From contig NZ_WUMN01000003.1 in assembly GCF_009826935.1 (NCBI RefSeq), forward strand, positions 62,001 through 126,000: a stretch of DNA of 64,000 nt. Direction: 5' to 3'. Below the pieces are notes generated by a model, which saw nothing but the letters and a program-made list of their open reading frames with translations, searched no databases and had not been told where the DNA came from. Positions 42,212 to 52,201 of this stretch are shown here, piece after piece. The position numbers and the translations under genes are program-made. This DNA is from Flavobacterium sp. Sd200 (lineage in GTDB: Bacteria; Bacteroidota; Bacteroidia; Flavobacteriales; Flavobacteriaceae). Positions within the stretch are counted from its first letter, which is position 1; each line of letters starts with the position of its first letter.

Positions 42212-45200
42212 TTAAGAGCTGTAAATAGGTAATGTAAGAGAAAATGTGTTGTTGTCTGGATCAGTATCTTCTACGCTCAGGCTGCCGTTGTGTATCATGG
42301 CAAGCGAGCGCGCCAGTGCCAGGCCAATGCCCGACCCTGTTTTTGCCTCAGAATCTTTTATCCTGAAAAAGGGTTCAAATATTTTTTCCTTTAAGTGCTG
42401 AGGTATTAAATGCCCGTCGTTCTTTACCTGAATGGTAAACGAGCTTTTATCTTTATAAAAAAGCAGCAGTGTTATGGTTACGGTGCTTTCGGCATATTTA
42501 ATGGCATTGCTCAGCAGGTTGTAAATTATTTTGGTAAAAGCGTCCACATCTATATCTGCATAGAGTTCCCGTGGAGGCAGGTTCAATATCAAATCAATAT
42601 TAGCCTGTTCTGCAAGCGTAATAAAATTGGTGTGGGCATTGGTTAGCAGCACACAAATGTTTGCCTTTTCGAGCGAAAGGCTGTAGGCTTTTATTTCGGT
42701 TTGCCTAAAGTCGAGCAGTTGGTTGCTAAGCTCTATAAGACGGTCAGTGTTTCCGCCAATTATGCGCAGGCTATTCTCTATTTCGGGTATATTTGTGGTC
42801 TTTCTTATAACTTTTCCTAACGGTATTTTTATTAAAGTGAGCGGAGTCCTTATTTCGTGTGCTACCTGTGTATAAAACTCTATTTTAGATTCGAGCATTT
42901 CTTTCTCTTTGGCGATCTCGATCTGCATCAGTTCTTTCTCTTTAGCAATTTCAAGCCGCTCAATTTTGCGCCTGTTTTTTTCTTCCACCCGCTGGTGATA
43001 GTATTGCAGGGCAAAATAAATTGCTGCAATCACTATAATTGCATAGGCCAAAAAAGCCCAACCACTGGCCCACCACGGGGGGAGTATCTCTATTTCGAGG
43101 GTGGTTTGTTTGCTGCCCCAAATGCCACTGCTGCTTGCAGCCTTAACCCTAAAAATATAATTGCCCGGACTTAGCTTTGTAAAATTTACTTTGCGGTTTC
43201 TTTTTACATACGTCCATTTGTCTGATAGGCCCTCCAGTTGATAGGCATACAGCAAATCCTGTGGGGCAGTATAGCCCAAGGCAGCAAAGTTGAGGCTAAA
43301 GGTAGACTGGTTGTACCTTAGTGTAATTTTTTCGGTGTGGCTTATAGATTGTTTTAAGGGCGAATCTTTTGGCGCAATGGCAACCTCTTTATTGTCTATT
43401 TGCAACCCTGTTAGATATACCGGCGGAATAAAAGTGTCCTGTGTAAAGTCTTTGGGATAAAAACTTACCAGGCCTTTTGCACTGCCAAAATACATTTTAT
43501 TGTCGATGTCTTTAAACGCCGAGCTAAAGTTAAACTGGTCGCTAAGCAAACCGTTTGCGGTAGTGTATACAACGGTTTTGTTTTTTAAAACATCAAAACA
43601 CACAAGTCCTTTAGTGGTGCTTATCCAAAGCCTGCCGTTTTCGTCTTCGAGCATGCTTAATATAAAATTGCTCGGAAAACCGTTTTGCACCCCATAGCGT
43701 GTAAAATTATTTTTGCTCCTGTTTAGTTTGCACAGTCCGTTTTCGGTAGCAAACCAAAGGTTTTTATGGCTGTCTTCAAAAATGGCATTAACCATATCGT
43801 TGCAAATGCCCAATTCGTTTTTAGTACTGTAAGCAAAATTGCCCTTTCTGCCTGTTTTTGAGTTAGCATAAAAAACACCTTTGCCGGGCACACCTGCCCA
43901 TATAGTGCCATAAGAGTCTTTTAATATACAGCGATAATTGCCCTGTGGCGGAAAGCCGGGCAGTGGTATAAATTTGTCGTTATTTTTATCATAGCTAAAA
44001 ATTCCCGGAAAAGACCCCAACAGCACCTGCCCATCGTTAGTTTTATGAAAACAGAACGGAAAGTTAGATCCAAAACCATTAGGAGAAAAAGAGTCATAAT
44101 GCCTTATTACCTTTCCTGTCTTTATATCGAGTATGTCGAGCCCATGCTCAAAAGTACCCACCCAAAGTTCGTTGTTTACAGCAAGAAGGCTATGTACTCC
44201 TATATAAGATATACTGTTGCGGGTGCCATCGGGCTTAAAGTGCACCATTTTGTTGGTTTTTGCTTCGAGTTTATTGAGGCCGCCATCTTCAATAATAATC
44301 CACAAGTTGCCAAAATCGTCTTTGGTGATCTCGCGAACAATATTGCCGCTAATAGAGTTTTCAGATGAGTTTTGGTACATTCTCTGAAAAGGGGTGTATT
44401 GTTTTGGAAAGTAATTTATTCCACCAAAATAGGTGCCTACCCATATACCGCCCTCGCGGTCTTTAAACAGTGAATAAGTTACATTATCTGAAACAGCAAA
44501 CTCATCGCTACTGTTCTTTTTAATTTTAAACGATACCCCGGTTTGCATGTTGTAGCTAAAAATGCCTGTCTCGGTACCAATCCACACTTCATTTGGGTTA
44601 ACTTGTAAAAAGCTGTGAACGAACAGGTTTTCCATTTTTTCGCAACACAATATAATATCCTCATAGGTGTTGGTTGCCGAGTCGAATATTTTAAGGTTGG
44701 CTTTTGTGGTACCTATTAATATCTTACTGTTAGATATGCACTTAATATTGCTTATAAAACGCCACTCGCCCGGAATGTTATGAGAGAACATATCATATCC
44801 TGTAAAGGTATCAGTGCCTTTGTCATATTTTTTTAAAAATCCATCGGGTGTAGATACCCACAAAAATCCATTACTGTCTATAGAAATGCCTGTTGCCCAA
44901 AAATAATCTTTGGCAGGGTATGTTTTTAGTTTTTTGGTTTTTTGAGAATAACACGACAGTACTGTTCCGGCATTAAACCAAATGTTACCATCGGCATCGC
45001 ATTTAATTTCGTCTATAGGATAATTTTTTGTAGATGCTACTAATGTAAAAGAATCCTGACCTGCATTGTATTTAAATATATTTTTTTCGGTGCCCACCAG
45101 CAAATTGCCCGAAGGGTCTACGTGTAGGGCATGTATAAAATTGTTTTCAGGAAAACGGTACACTTTAAAACTATGGCCGTCAAATCGGTTCAGGCCATCG

Positions 45201-45370
45201 CGTGTACCAAACCACATAAACCCGGCTTTATCCTGCGTGGTACATATAACAGCGTTGTTAGAGAGTCCTGCTTCTACCTCATAATGCCGGAAACCATAGG
45301 TTTGGCAATAAGCATGTATGCTTACAATCAGTAGTATAGCCAAAAACAGTATGTTCTTTTTAGTTGCCAA
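42212..45370 (-). CDS. Reg_prop/Y_Y_Y sensor histidine kinase (HTCS sensor half)
   Basis: This 1052-residue inner-membrane sensor has a signal peptide ending at HAYCQ. Fourteen or so Reg_prop propeller repeats follow across residues ~25-690 (NAVICTTQDKAGFMWFGTRDGLNRFDG; NLWFATENGLCKLNRSKN). A Y_Y_Y domain lies at ~700-760. One TM segment covers ~765-790 (WAFLAYAIIVIAAIYFALQYY), then a coiled coil. The HisKA H-box has VAHEIRTPLTL (His near 834), and the HATPase_c domain has NLLSNAIKYA and GSGIGLALARSLA. The chain stops after the ATPase domain, without the receiver and AraC domains that Bacteroides HTCS proteins carry. Glycan signal binding in the periplasmic propellers is the family role. Confidence 0.93.
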   Translation of the reverse strand: MATKKNILFLAILLIVSIHAYCQTYGFRHYEVEAGLSNNAVICTTQDKAGFMWFGTRDGLNRFDGHSFKVYRFPENNFIHALHVDPSGNLLVGTEKNIFKYNAGQDSFTLVASTKNYPIDEIKCDADGNIWFNAGTVLSCYSQKTKKLKTYPAKDYFWATGISIDSNGFLWVSTPDGFLKKYDKGTDTFTGYDMFSHNIPGEWRFISNIKCISNSKILIGTTKANLKIFDSATNTYEDIILCCEKMENLFVHSFLQVNPNEVWIGTETGIFSYNMQTGVSFKIKKNSSDEFAVSDNVTYSLFKDREGGIWVGTYFGGINYFPKQYTPFQRMYQNSSENSISGNIVREITKDDFGNLWIIIEDGGLNKLEAKTNKMVHFKPDGTRNSISYIGVHSLLAVNNELWVGTFEHGLDILDIKTGKVIRHYDSFSPNGFGSNFPFCFHKTNDGQVLLGSFPGIFSYDKNNDKFIPLPGFPPQGNYRCILKDSYGTIWAGVPGKGVFYANSKTGRKGNFAYSTKNELGICNDMVNAIFEDSHKNLWFATENGLCKLNRSKNNFTRYGVQNGFPSNFILSMLEDENGRLWISTTKGLVCFDVLKNKTVVYTTANGLLSDQFNFSSAFKDIDNKMYFGSAKGLVSFYPKDFTQDTFIPPVYLTGLQIDNKEVAIAPKDSPLKQSISHTEKITLRYNQSTFSLNFAALGYTAPQDLLYAYQLEGLSDKWTYVKRNRKVNFTKLSPGNYIFRVKAASSSGIWGSKQTTLEIEILPPWWASGWAFLAYAIIVIAAIYFALQYYHQRVEEKNRRKIERLEIAKEKELMQIEIAKEKEMLESKIEFYTQVAHEIRTPLTLIKIPLGKVIRKTTNIPEIENSLRIIGGNTDRLIELSNQLLDFRQTEIKAYSLSLEKANICVLLTNAHTNFITLAEQANIDLILNLPPRELYADIDVDAFTKIIYNLLSNAIKYAESTVTITLLLFYKDKSSFTIQVKNDGHLIPQHLKEKIFEPFFRIKDSEAKTGSGIGLALARSLAMIHNGSLSVEDTDPDNNTFSLTLPIYSS

Positions 45371-45456
45371 AGCCGTATGATTCTTAATGTTTTCTTAAAA
45401 TCAGTAACCCGAATGTACTGCTTTTTTTTATCCTGAATGCGCTAATGGGTTCAAGT

Positions 45457-45493
45457 GGGACTATATGTAGAAGTTTTGGGACGTTTTGTAGAA
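45457..45493 (+). promoter_or_regulatory. 21-bp-phased direct repeat, candidate operator of the PUL regulator
   Basis: GGGACTATATGTAGAA (45457-45472) and GGGACGTTTTGTAGAA (45478-45493) are 16-bp direct repeats identical at 13 positions, with a start-to-start spacing of exactly 21 bp (two helical turns). AraC-family dimers typically bind such tandem half-sites on one DNA face. It lies 127 bp before susC, between the divergent kinase and susC genes. Confidence 0.6.
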
Positions 45494-45519
45494 AACGTTT
45501 TCGTTAAACTGTACAATTT

Positions 45520-45527
45520 TACATTTC
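45520..45527 (+). promoter_or_regulatory. Possible -7 element of the susC promoter
   Basis: TACATTTC differs from TAnnTTTG by one base. It lies 26 bp after the direct repeat, so a regulator bound there would abut the weak -33 region. This would give an untranslated leader of about 85 nt. The TAACTTTTG near 45608 is too close to the ATG and has the wrong spacing. Confidence 0.35.
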
Positions 45528-45619
45528 CAAAATTAACATTTTTTTAGTGGTTTTTTTTTCAATACCGAAATATTAGACTGCTAAAAATAGGAATTGTAAC
45601 CAAATTAACTTTTGTATAT

Positions 45620-48600
45620 ATGATAAACCATTACATTTATCTAAAAAGGTCCGGAAGGTTTAACCCCTTTTTGGCATTATTATTACTCTTATTTTCTGTT
45701 AGTGCTTTTGCACAGGATAAAGTAACTGTTACAGGTACAGTTACTTCTGCAGCCGATGGTACTACGCTGCCTATGGCTAATGTGCTTGTAAAAGGAACGA
45801 GCAACGGTGTATCTACAGATCTTGACGGAAATTATACTATCTCTGCAAGCGCAAACGATGTATTAGTGTTTTCTTACATTGGTTTTACCAATAAAGAAGT
45901 TACTGTAGGTTCGCAAACCGTTATTAATGCCTCGCTTGCATCTGCCGCTACCGAAATGGAAGAGGTTATTGTTGTGGGCTACGGTACACAAAAAAGAGAG
46001 CAGGTAACCAGCTCAGTGGCTGTAGTTACTGCCAAAGACTTTAATACGGGCAGTGTTAACGATGCCGGTAGGCTTATTCAGGGTAAGGTTGCAGGTCTTA
46101 ATATTACTATGCCAAGCGGAGACCCGGTAGCGGGCACTCAGGTTTCGCTAAGGGGTAGGAGTACTATATATGGCTCTACAACAAACCCTCTTATATTGGT
46201 AGATGGTGTACCAGGAGATTTTAATACGGTTGCCCCACAGGATATAGAGTCGATAAGCGTACTTAAAGATGGTTCGGCTGCGGCTATGTATGGTACAAGG
46301 GGTACTAACGGTGTTATCCTTATAACTACCAAAAGGGCTAATGGATCGTTTAAAAGCTCAGTAAATTATTCTGCTATTGTTACCACTCAGGAAATAAGCA
46401 GAAATCTTGATATGCTTACAGCTCAGGATTACAGAAACCAGGTTGCTTCAGGGTTAAGGCCTGCAACAGACAACCAGGGTTATAATACAGACTGGCTTGA
46501 TGCAATTACGCAAACACCTATTAGCCATACGCACAACCTTACTTTTAGGGGAGGTGATTATAAAACCAATTACCTTGCTTCGTTAAACGTTAGGAAGCTT
46601 GAAGGTATTTTTCAAAAATCAGACAATAATATCTATACTGGCCGTGTAGATATTAACCACTCTATGTTTGATGATAAAGTTCGTATTAACTTAGGCCTTT
46701 TAAACAGGAGCGGCAATTTTACTACCACCGGAGATGCGGCCAGTTTTAATGGCTATGTTTACCGTCAGGCACTGCTAAGAAACCCTACTTCGCCAGTACA
46801 GTATCCTGATGGGGCTTGGGATTCTCCAGGAGACATAGGTAACTTTAACTATGATAACCCTGTTGGCAGGCTGGAAGAGTCTGAGGGGCAAAACAGGAAC
46901 AACTTTAGCCGTCTTAACGGTAAGGTAGATTATTTGCCAATAGACGGATTAAAATTATCGGCATTGTTCTCTTACTCAAGATGGAACGAAACACGAGGGT
47001 ATTCTGAAAGTAAAAAACATATTTCAAATACAAGGAACGGTCTAAACGGTTATGTAACTAACGGTACAGGCGAAAGCCAAGACAGGCTAATGGAACTTAC
47101 TGCCCAATATGCCAAGAAATTTGGTAAACACGACTTTACAGTGCTGGGTGGTTACAGTTACCAGGATTATTTTTCGCGCAATTACTGGATGACAAATAAT
47201 GATTTCCAGACCGATATTTTTGATTACCACAATATAGGTATAGGTTTAGGTATTAAAGACGGAAGCACTTTTGCCAACATAGGAGGTTCAACAGCAGAAA
47301 CAAACCTTATTAGTTTCTTTGGCAGGATCAATTATGCCTTTAACGACAAATATTTGCTACAGGTTAGTTTAAGGCACGAGGCTGCCAGCCAGTTATACAT
47401 GACAGATAAACCATGGGGTTCGTTCCCTTCAGTATCTGCCGGTTGGAGGATCTCTCAGGAAAAATTTATGCAAAATGTTAAGTTCATCAACGAGCTTAAA
47501 ATAAGGGCAGGCTATGGTGTAACTGGCTCGCCAAATGCCGGAGGTTTTGGTGCACCTGCACTTCTTGGATATGGAGCACCGTTCTTTTATGACGGACAAT
47601 GGATAAGAACTCTGGCGCCAAGCCAAAATGCCAATCCTTACCTTAAATGGGAAGAAAAACACGAGACCAACATAGGTATGGACTTTGGTATCTTCAACGA
47701 TTTCATTACCGGTAACGTTGATTACTACAAACGTAATATAAAAGACCTTTTATATGATTACACTGTGCCGGTACCACCCAATTTTGTAAACACAACAAGG
47801 GCTAACGTTGCAGAGCTGGAAAATAAAGGTGTGGAGATATTGCTTAATATAAACGCGGTTAGAAGTAAAGATTTTGACTGGACGAGCAGTGTTAACTTCT
47901 CTACCAATACAAGTAAATTGGTAAGTCTTTCTAACGACCTGTATCAATCAAGTACAGACTTTTTATATGCAGGAGCAACAGGCGAGCCTATACAAACATT
48001 TACACACAAATTGCAGGTAGGTGGCCCTGTAGGTAACTTCTACGGTTTTAAAGTTGTTGATATTGACGATAATGGCCGTTGGATATATGAAACACCAAGT
48101 GGAGAAAGACAAACAAGTGCCGAGTTTACTAAAAATGATGAGAACAAACAGGTGCTTGGCAATGGTTTGCCTAAGTATTATGCAGGCTGGAACAATAACT
48201 TCAGGTATAAAAACTGGGATTTAAGCATAACCATGAGGGGGGCTTTTGATTATCAGATACTAAATTTTGACCGTATGTATCTTGAAAACCCAACCATATT
48301 AAACTACAACAGACTAGAGTCATCTAAGGATGCAGTATTTGGCAAAACGCAACTTACAGATCCTGAACTTCAGTTTAACAGTTACTACATAGAAAATGGC
48401 GACTACTGGAAAGTTGATAATATTACACTGGGTTACAACTTTAATAAACTTGGCAAATACATCAGTTCAGCCAGGGTATACACTTCGGTATTAAATGCAT
48501 TTATCATTACCGGTTATAAAGGTATCGATCCTGAGGTAGATACATCAGGACTTGCACCGGGCAACGACTACAGGGATAAATATCCTACTGCCCGTACATT

Positions 48601-48628
48601 TAACTTTGGTATTGATGTAACGTTTTAA
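45620..48628 (+). CDS. susC: SusC/RagA-type TonB-linked outer-membrane transporter
   Basis: This 1002-residue protein has a signal peptide (LALLLLLFSVSAFAQ). A carboxypeptidase-regulatory-like domain follows (TVTGTVTSAADGTTLPMANVLVKGTSNGVSTDLDG, about 35-110). The hallmark EEVIVVGYGTQKREQVTSSV leads into the plug, which has the SusC motif GRLIQGKVAGLNI and RGTNGVILITTK. The C-terminal barrel ends in FNFGIDVTF. It imports oligosaccharides captured by the SusD partner encoded 16 bp downstream. The divergent split HTCS and the downstream GH43/GH127 genes make arabinan fragments the likely substrate. Confidence 0.94.
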   Translation: MINHYIYLKRSGRFNPFLALLLLLFSVSAFAQDKVTVTGTVTSAADGTTLPMANVLVKGTSNGVSTDLDGNYTISASANDVLVFSYIGFTNKEVTVGSQTVINASLASAATEMEEVIVVGYGTQKREQVTSSVAVVTAKDFNTGSVNDAGRLIQGKVAGLNITMPSGDPVAGTQVSLRGRSTIYGSTTNPLILVDGVPGDFNTVAPQDIESISVLKDGSAAAMYGTRGTNGVILITTKRANGSFKSSVNYSAIVTTQEISRNLDMLTAQDYRNQVASGLRPATDNQGYNTDWLDAITQTPISHTHNLTFRGGDYKTNYLASLNVRKLEGIFQKSDNNIYTGRVDINHSMFDDKVRINLGLLNRSGNFTTTGDAASFNGYVYRQALLRNPTSPVQYPDGAWDSPGDIGNFNYDNPVGRLEESEGQNRNNFSRLNGKVDYLPIDGLKLSALFSYSRWNETRGYSESKKHISNTRNGLNGYVTNGTGESQDRLMELTAQYAKKFGKHDFTVLGGYSYQDYFSRNYWMTNNDFQTDIFDYHNIGIGLGIKDGSTFANIGGSTAETNLISFFGRINYAFNDKYLLQVSLRHEAASQLYMTDKPWGSFPSVSAGWRISQEKFMQNVKFINELKIRAGYGVTGSPNAGGFGAPALLGYGAPFFYDGQWIRTLAPSQNANPYLKWEEKHETNIGMDFGIFNDFITGNVDYYKRNIKDLLYDYTVPVPPNFVNTTRANVAELENKGVEILLNINAVRSKDFDWTSSVNFSTNTSKLVSLSNDLYQSSTDFLYAGATGEPIQTFTHKLQVGGPVGNFYGFKVVDIDDNGRWIYETPSGERQTSAEFTKNDENKQVLGNGLPKYYAGWNNNFRYKNWDLSITMRGAFDYQILNFDRMYLENPTILNYNRLESSKDAVFGKTQLTDPELQFNSYYIENGDYWKVDNITLGYNFNKLGKYISSARVYTSVLNAFIITGYKGIDPEVDTSGLAPGNDYRDKYPTARTFNFGIDVTF

Positions 48629-48644
48629 TTAAAATAAAATTACA

Positions 48645-50276
48645 ATGAAAAGAAATATATATAGAGGATTGGGAAAAGGCTTTATGTTAGCCCTTGTTTT
48701 TTCCCTTGCAGGTTGTACTGAGCTGGAAGACAGAAATTACAGCACTATTGTTGCAGACGACCTTAGACCAACACCGGATGACGTAGCCGCGCTTTTGGGT
48801 ACAGGTTATACAGGCTGGAGAAACACTTTTTTATTGTGGAACGGCATTTGGAGAAGCCAGGAAGCAACAGGCGATGAAATTATTATACCAGGAAGGCCAA
48901 ACGGCTGGGTAGACGGTGGTATATTTAAAAGGATGCACCAGCACACCTGGTTTCCTGAAGATGATATTGTACTACAGGGCTGGAACAGGACTTACAGAGG
49001 TATAGCCGACTGTAACAATATTATTAACCAGATAGAAAAGGATATAATTCCTCTGTCTGCTGAAGAAAAAGTAAAAACACTTGCCGAGTTGAAAGTGCTT
49101 AGGGCTTCATATTACTATGTTCTTATGGACCTTTACGGCAATGTAGCCATGAGTACACAATTTGATGTGCCGGAAGGATATCTTCCGCCACAGGCTACAA
49201 GGCAGGAAGTTTACGATTTTGTGATTAGCGAGATTACACAAAATGTAGACCTGCTTGATGAAACCAACGGTGGTGCTTACTACGGCAGGTTTAACAAATG
49301 GGCTGGTTATACACTGCTTGCTAAGGTATATCTTAATGCCCAGGTGTACACCGGTACAGCACGCTGGACTGAGTGTCTTGCTGCCTGTCAAAGGGTTATA
49401 GATTCTAATAAATATTCGTTGGAAGCAAGCCAGAAAAGTGTTTTTGTAACCGAGAATCAGGGATCAAGCGAAATTATTTTTGGTATTCCTATAGATGATG
49501 TGTATACTACTGAATGGAATCAGTTTGATATACACATGCAAACACTGCAGCCTTCTAACCAATCTACCTATAATTTACAGATTACTCCATGGGGTGGCAT
49601 GTGTGCTACACCACAGTTTATAAGCACTTTTGATCCTGAAGACAGCCGTTTGATAGAAAACTTTATCTATGGGCAGCAATTTAGCGCATCAGGACAGCCG
49701 TTAAACTGTACAATGGGTGCTTTAAACGGGCAACCGCTTAGCTATGTAAACACAGTGCCAAGTATCGATACATCAGAAGAAATTCACGGATACCGTTTTG
49801 GCAAATTTGAAATAGCCATGGGAGCCAATAACATTTTGAGTAATGATTTCCCTCTGTTCCGTTATACTGATATCCTGATGATGAAAGCAGAATGTTTGCT
49901 TAGAACCGGCCGTGCCGATGATGCAGCTTCTATTGTTACCCAGGTAAGGACAAGGGCGTTTACACGCAACCCTTCTAAAGCTGCGGTAACAGGAGCACAG
50001 CTTGCAGGAGGCAGTGTTTACGATTATGGCCGCAGGGATATAAACCAAACCACTAACGAAGGTGGCGCTAATATACAGTATGGTCGTTTTCTTGATGAAC
50101 TTGCATGGGAATTTAACCAGGAAGGCAGAAGAAGGCAGGATATGATACGTTTTGGTGTGTTTGCTACAAAATCGTGGTTCTCGCACAATGCCAGTGCTGC
50201 TTACAGGCAAATTTACCCAATACCAATGACAGCCTTGTTAACCAATGGCAACCTTACACAAAACACGGGTTACTAA
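48645..50276 (+). CDS. susD: SusD/RagB-type surface glycan-binding lipoprotein
   Basis: This 543-residue protein has a lipoprotein signal peptide (MLALVFSLAGC, lipobox Cys about residue 26). The helical TPR-like N-terminal half contains VKTLAELKVLRASYYYVLMDLYGNV, the most typical SusD motif. The C-terminal half contains RYTDILMMKAECLLRTGRADDA and LDELAWEFNQEGRRRQDMIRFG. It forms the lid over the SusC channel and binds the polysaccharide. A terminator-like hairpin follows at 50288-50317. Confidence 0.94.
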   Translation: MKRNIYRGLGKGFMLALVFSLAGCTELEDRNYSTIVADDLRPTPDDVAALLGTGYTGWRNTFLLWNGIWRSQEATGDEIIIPGRPNGWVDGGIFKRMHQHTWFPEDDIVLQGWNRTYRGIADCNNIINQIEKDIIPLSAEEKVKTLAELKVLRASYYYVLMDLYGNVAMSTQFDVPEGYLPPQATRQEVYDFVISEITQNVDLLDETNGGAYYGRFNKWAGYTLLAKVYLNAQVYTGTARWTECLAACQRVIDSNKYSLEASQKSVFVTENQGSSEIIFGIPIDDVYTTEWNQFDIHMQTLQPSNQSTYNLQITPWGGMCATPQFISTFDPEDSRLIENFIYGQQFSASGQPLNCTMGALNGQPLSYVNTVPSIDTSEEIHGYRFGKFEIAMGANNILSNDFPLFRYTDILMMKAECLLRTGRADDAASIVTQVRTRAFTRNPSKAAVTGAQLAGGSVYDYGRRDINQTTNEGGANIQYGRFLDELAWEFNQEGRRRQDMIRFGVFATKSWFSHNASAAYRQIYPIPMTALLTNGNLTQNTGY

Positions 50277-50287
50277 TAAATATCTCT

Positions 50288-50317
50288 AATAGCGGGCCTT
50301 TTTTAAGGCCTGCTATT
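50288..50317 (+). terminator. Hairpin after susD inside the PUL
   Basis: AATAGCGGGCCTT / AAGGCCTGCTATT form a stem of 12-13 pairs (one G-T) with a TTTT loop, followed by ATCTCTTTTATT. It may attenuate transcription from susCD into the downstream glycosidase genes. Confidence 0.75.
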
Positions 50318-50524
50318 ATCTCTTTTATTGTGGTATTCTGCTAAAAAATCAGCAGTAAAGTTTTTATCAAATTATATTCAGGCCTTTGCTTTGCTTTTAG
50401 GCGTGCAGGTCTTTCTATGCATATTTTTAACCATAATACACTCATTTAGAACCAACATATTTGTCCGGAAAATCCCAACTTTTGCTGACGGATATGAAAC
50501 TGATGGTACATACAAAAGCCTAAC

Positions 50525-52141
50525 ATGAAAAAAATATATTATAAACAAACGGCAGTAAAATATGCTAAACGGGTTCTGACCGTTCTGGCAGTTTGCGCCA
50601 TTGGCATTGGCTGTTCTAAGAACGACGACAGTGCTCCCGTTACCACTACTGATGATGATGGGCCTTTGCAGGTGTTCAACGGGCCTACCTATCCTGACAA
50701 TTACACACCAATTGGCAGCTGGGATATGCGAAGCCAGTGGAACCTTGCCAACGTGCACGATCCTACAATAGTAAAAGACGGCGATTATTGGTACATGTAC
50801 CAAACAGATGCTTCTTATGGCAATGCACACGATGGTCATGGACATTTTCATTGCAGGCGCTCAAGAGATCTTGTAACCTGGGAATACATAGGTTCTTCTA
50901 TGGATGCTGCCCCTGCCTGGGTAGTGCCTACCATGAACGCGAAAAGGGCTGCTATGGGCCTGCCTGCCATTAACAACCCGAGCCTGTCTTATTGGGCACC
51001 GTGCGTAAGGAAAGTTGGCAACGTTTTCAGGATGTATTACAGTATTGTGGTAAACGAGCTTATTACCGGAACAGACGGTAACAGGTCGTGGGGAGAACGT
51101 CCATATATAGGGCTGCGTGAGACTACCAGCCTTGCTTCTAACCAGTGGGAAGATAAAGGTATGGTAATATGCTCTGAACCCGATGGTGTTGTAGATTATA
51201 TTAGGGATAATGGAAACGACTGGAACTCTTACTATAAATTTAATGGCATAGACCCAAGCTATATTGTTACTCCTAACGGAGAGCACTGGCTAATTTATGG
51301 CTCATGGATGACGGGCATTGCAGCAGTGCAGGTAGACGCTGCAACAGGTAAGCCTTCTCAGCTAAATACAATAAACGATTATGGTATTCGCATTGCAGGC
51401 CGTGGTGATATAAACACTAACCGCTGGCAGGCACTTGAGGGAGCTGAGATTATTTACAATCCGCAAACTCAATACTACTATCTATTTATGGCCTACGACG
51501 AACTTTCTGTGGCCTACAATACCCGTGTGGCACGTTCCCGCAATATTACGGGGCCATACTATGGCAAGGGCGGACAGAACGTATCGGCTGGGGCAGAGTG
51601 CTGGCCTATGCTTACACATCCTTATGCTTTTGGAACGCATACCGGATGGGTAGGCATATCGCACTGTAGCATAATACAGGACGAGGCAGCAAATAAATGG
51701 TATTTTTCTTCGCAGGGAAGATTGCCGGAAGATGTGCCAGGCATAAATGTGCCTAATGCGGTAATGATGGGCCAGGTTAGGGAAATACAATGGACGGCAG
51801 ATGGATGGCCTGTTGTATCGCCGGAGCGTTATGCAGGTGTTCCGCAAATAGACATTGCTGCTAAAGACCTTGATGGTACATGGCAGATCATTAACATGAA
51901 CTATGCCTACAGGACAATACAACGTTCGTCAAATGTAACCCTTAAAGAAGACGGTTCAGTTAGCGGAGGTATGACAGGGTCGTGGTATTATGACAGTACG
52001 GCACGATCGTTATTTATTAACGGTATAGAATGCAAGGTGTCTAACGGATGGGACTGGGAAGCATCGCCAAGAAAGGCAACCATAACAATATCGGGCTTAA
52101 CGGCCGATGGTAAGCCTGTTTGGGGTAAAAAGGTAGATTGA
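50525..52141 (+). CDS. GH43 arabinan endo-1,5-alpha-L-arabinosidase, lipoprotein
   Basis: This 538-residue lipoprotein has a lipobox in AVCAIGIGC. The five-bladed propeller starts with NVHDPTIVKDGDYWYMYQTD (catalytic-base Asp). SYWAPCVRKVGNVFRMYYSIV follows, then ALEGAEIIYNPQTQYYYLFMAYDEL with the probable acid Glu, and HPYAFGTHTGWVGISHCSI. The last ~95 residues (DLDGTWQIINMNY...SLFINGIECKVSNGWDWE) form the beta-barrel domain typical of arabinanases. It cleaves internal alpha-1,5-L-arabinan links at the cell surface. The 248-bp gap after susD holds a hairpin and no clear promoter. Confidence 0.9.
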   Translation: MKKIYYKQTAVKYAKRVLTVLAVCAIGIGCSKNDDSAPVTTTDDDGPLQVFNGPTYPDNYTPIGSWDMRSQWNLANVHDPTIVKDGDYWYMYQTDASYGNAHDGHGHFHCRRSRDLVTWEYIGSSMDAAPAWVVPTMNAKRAAMGLPAINNPSLSYWAPCVRKVGNVFRMYYSIVVNELITGTDGNRSWGERPYIGLRETTSLASNQWEDKGMVICSEPDGVVDYIRDNGNDWNSYYKFNGIDPSYIVTPNGEHWLIYGSWMTGIAAVQVDAATGKPSQLNTINDYGIRIAGRGDINTNRWQALEGAEIIYNPQTQYYYLFMAYDELSVAYNTRVARSRNITGPYYGKGGQNVSAGAECWPMLTHPYAFGTHTGWVGISHCSIIQDEAANKWYFSSQGRLPEDVPGINVPNAVMMGQVREIQWTADGWPVVSPERYAGVPQIDIAAKDLDGTWQIINMNYAYRTIQRSSNVTLKEDGSVSGGMTGSWYYDSTARSLFINGIECKVSNGWDWEASPRKATITISGLTADGKPVWGKKVD

Positions 52142-52201
52142 TCCGGAATTTAGATTTTCAATTTTATTTAAAATATGTATCATCTTTAATTATTTAAAAT
52201 C

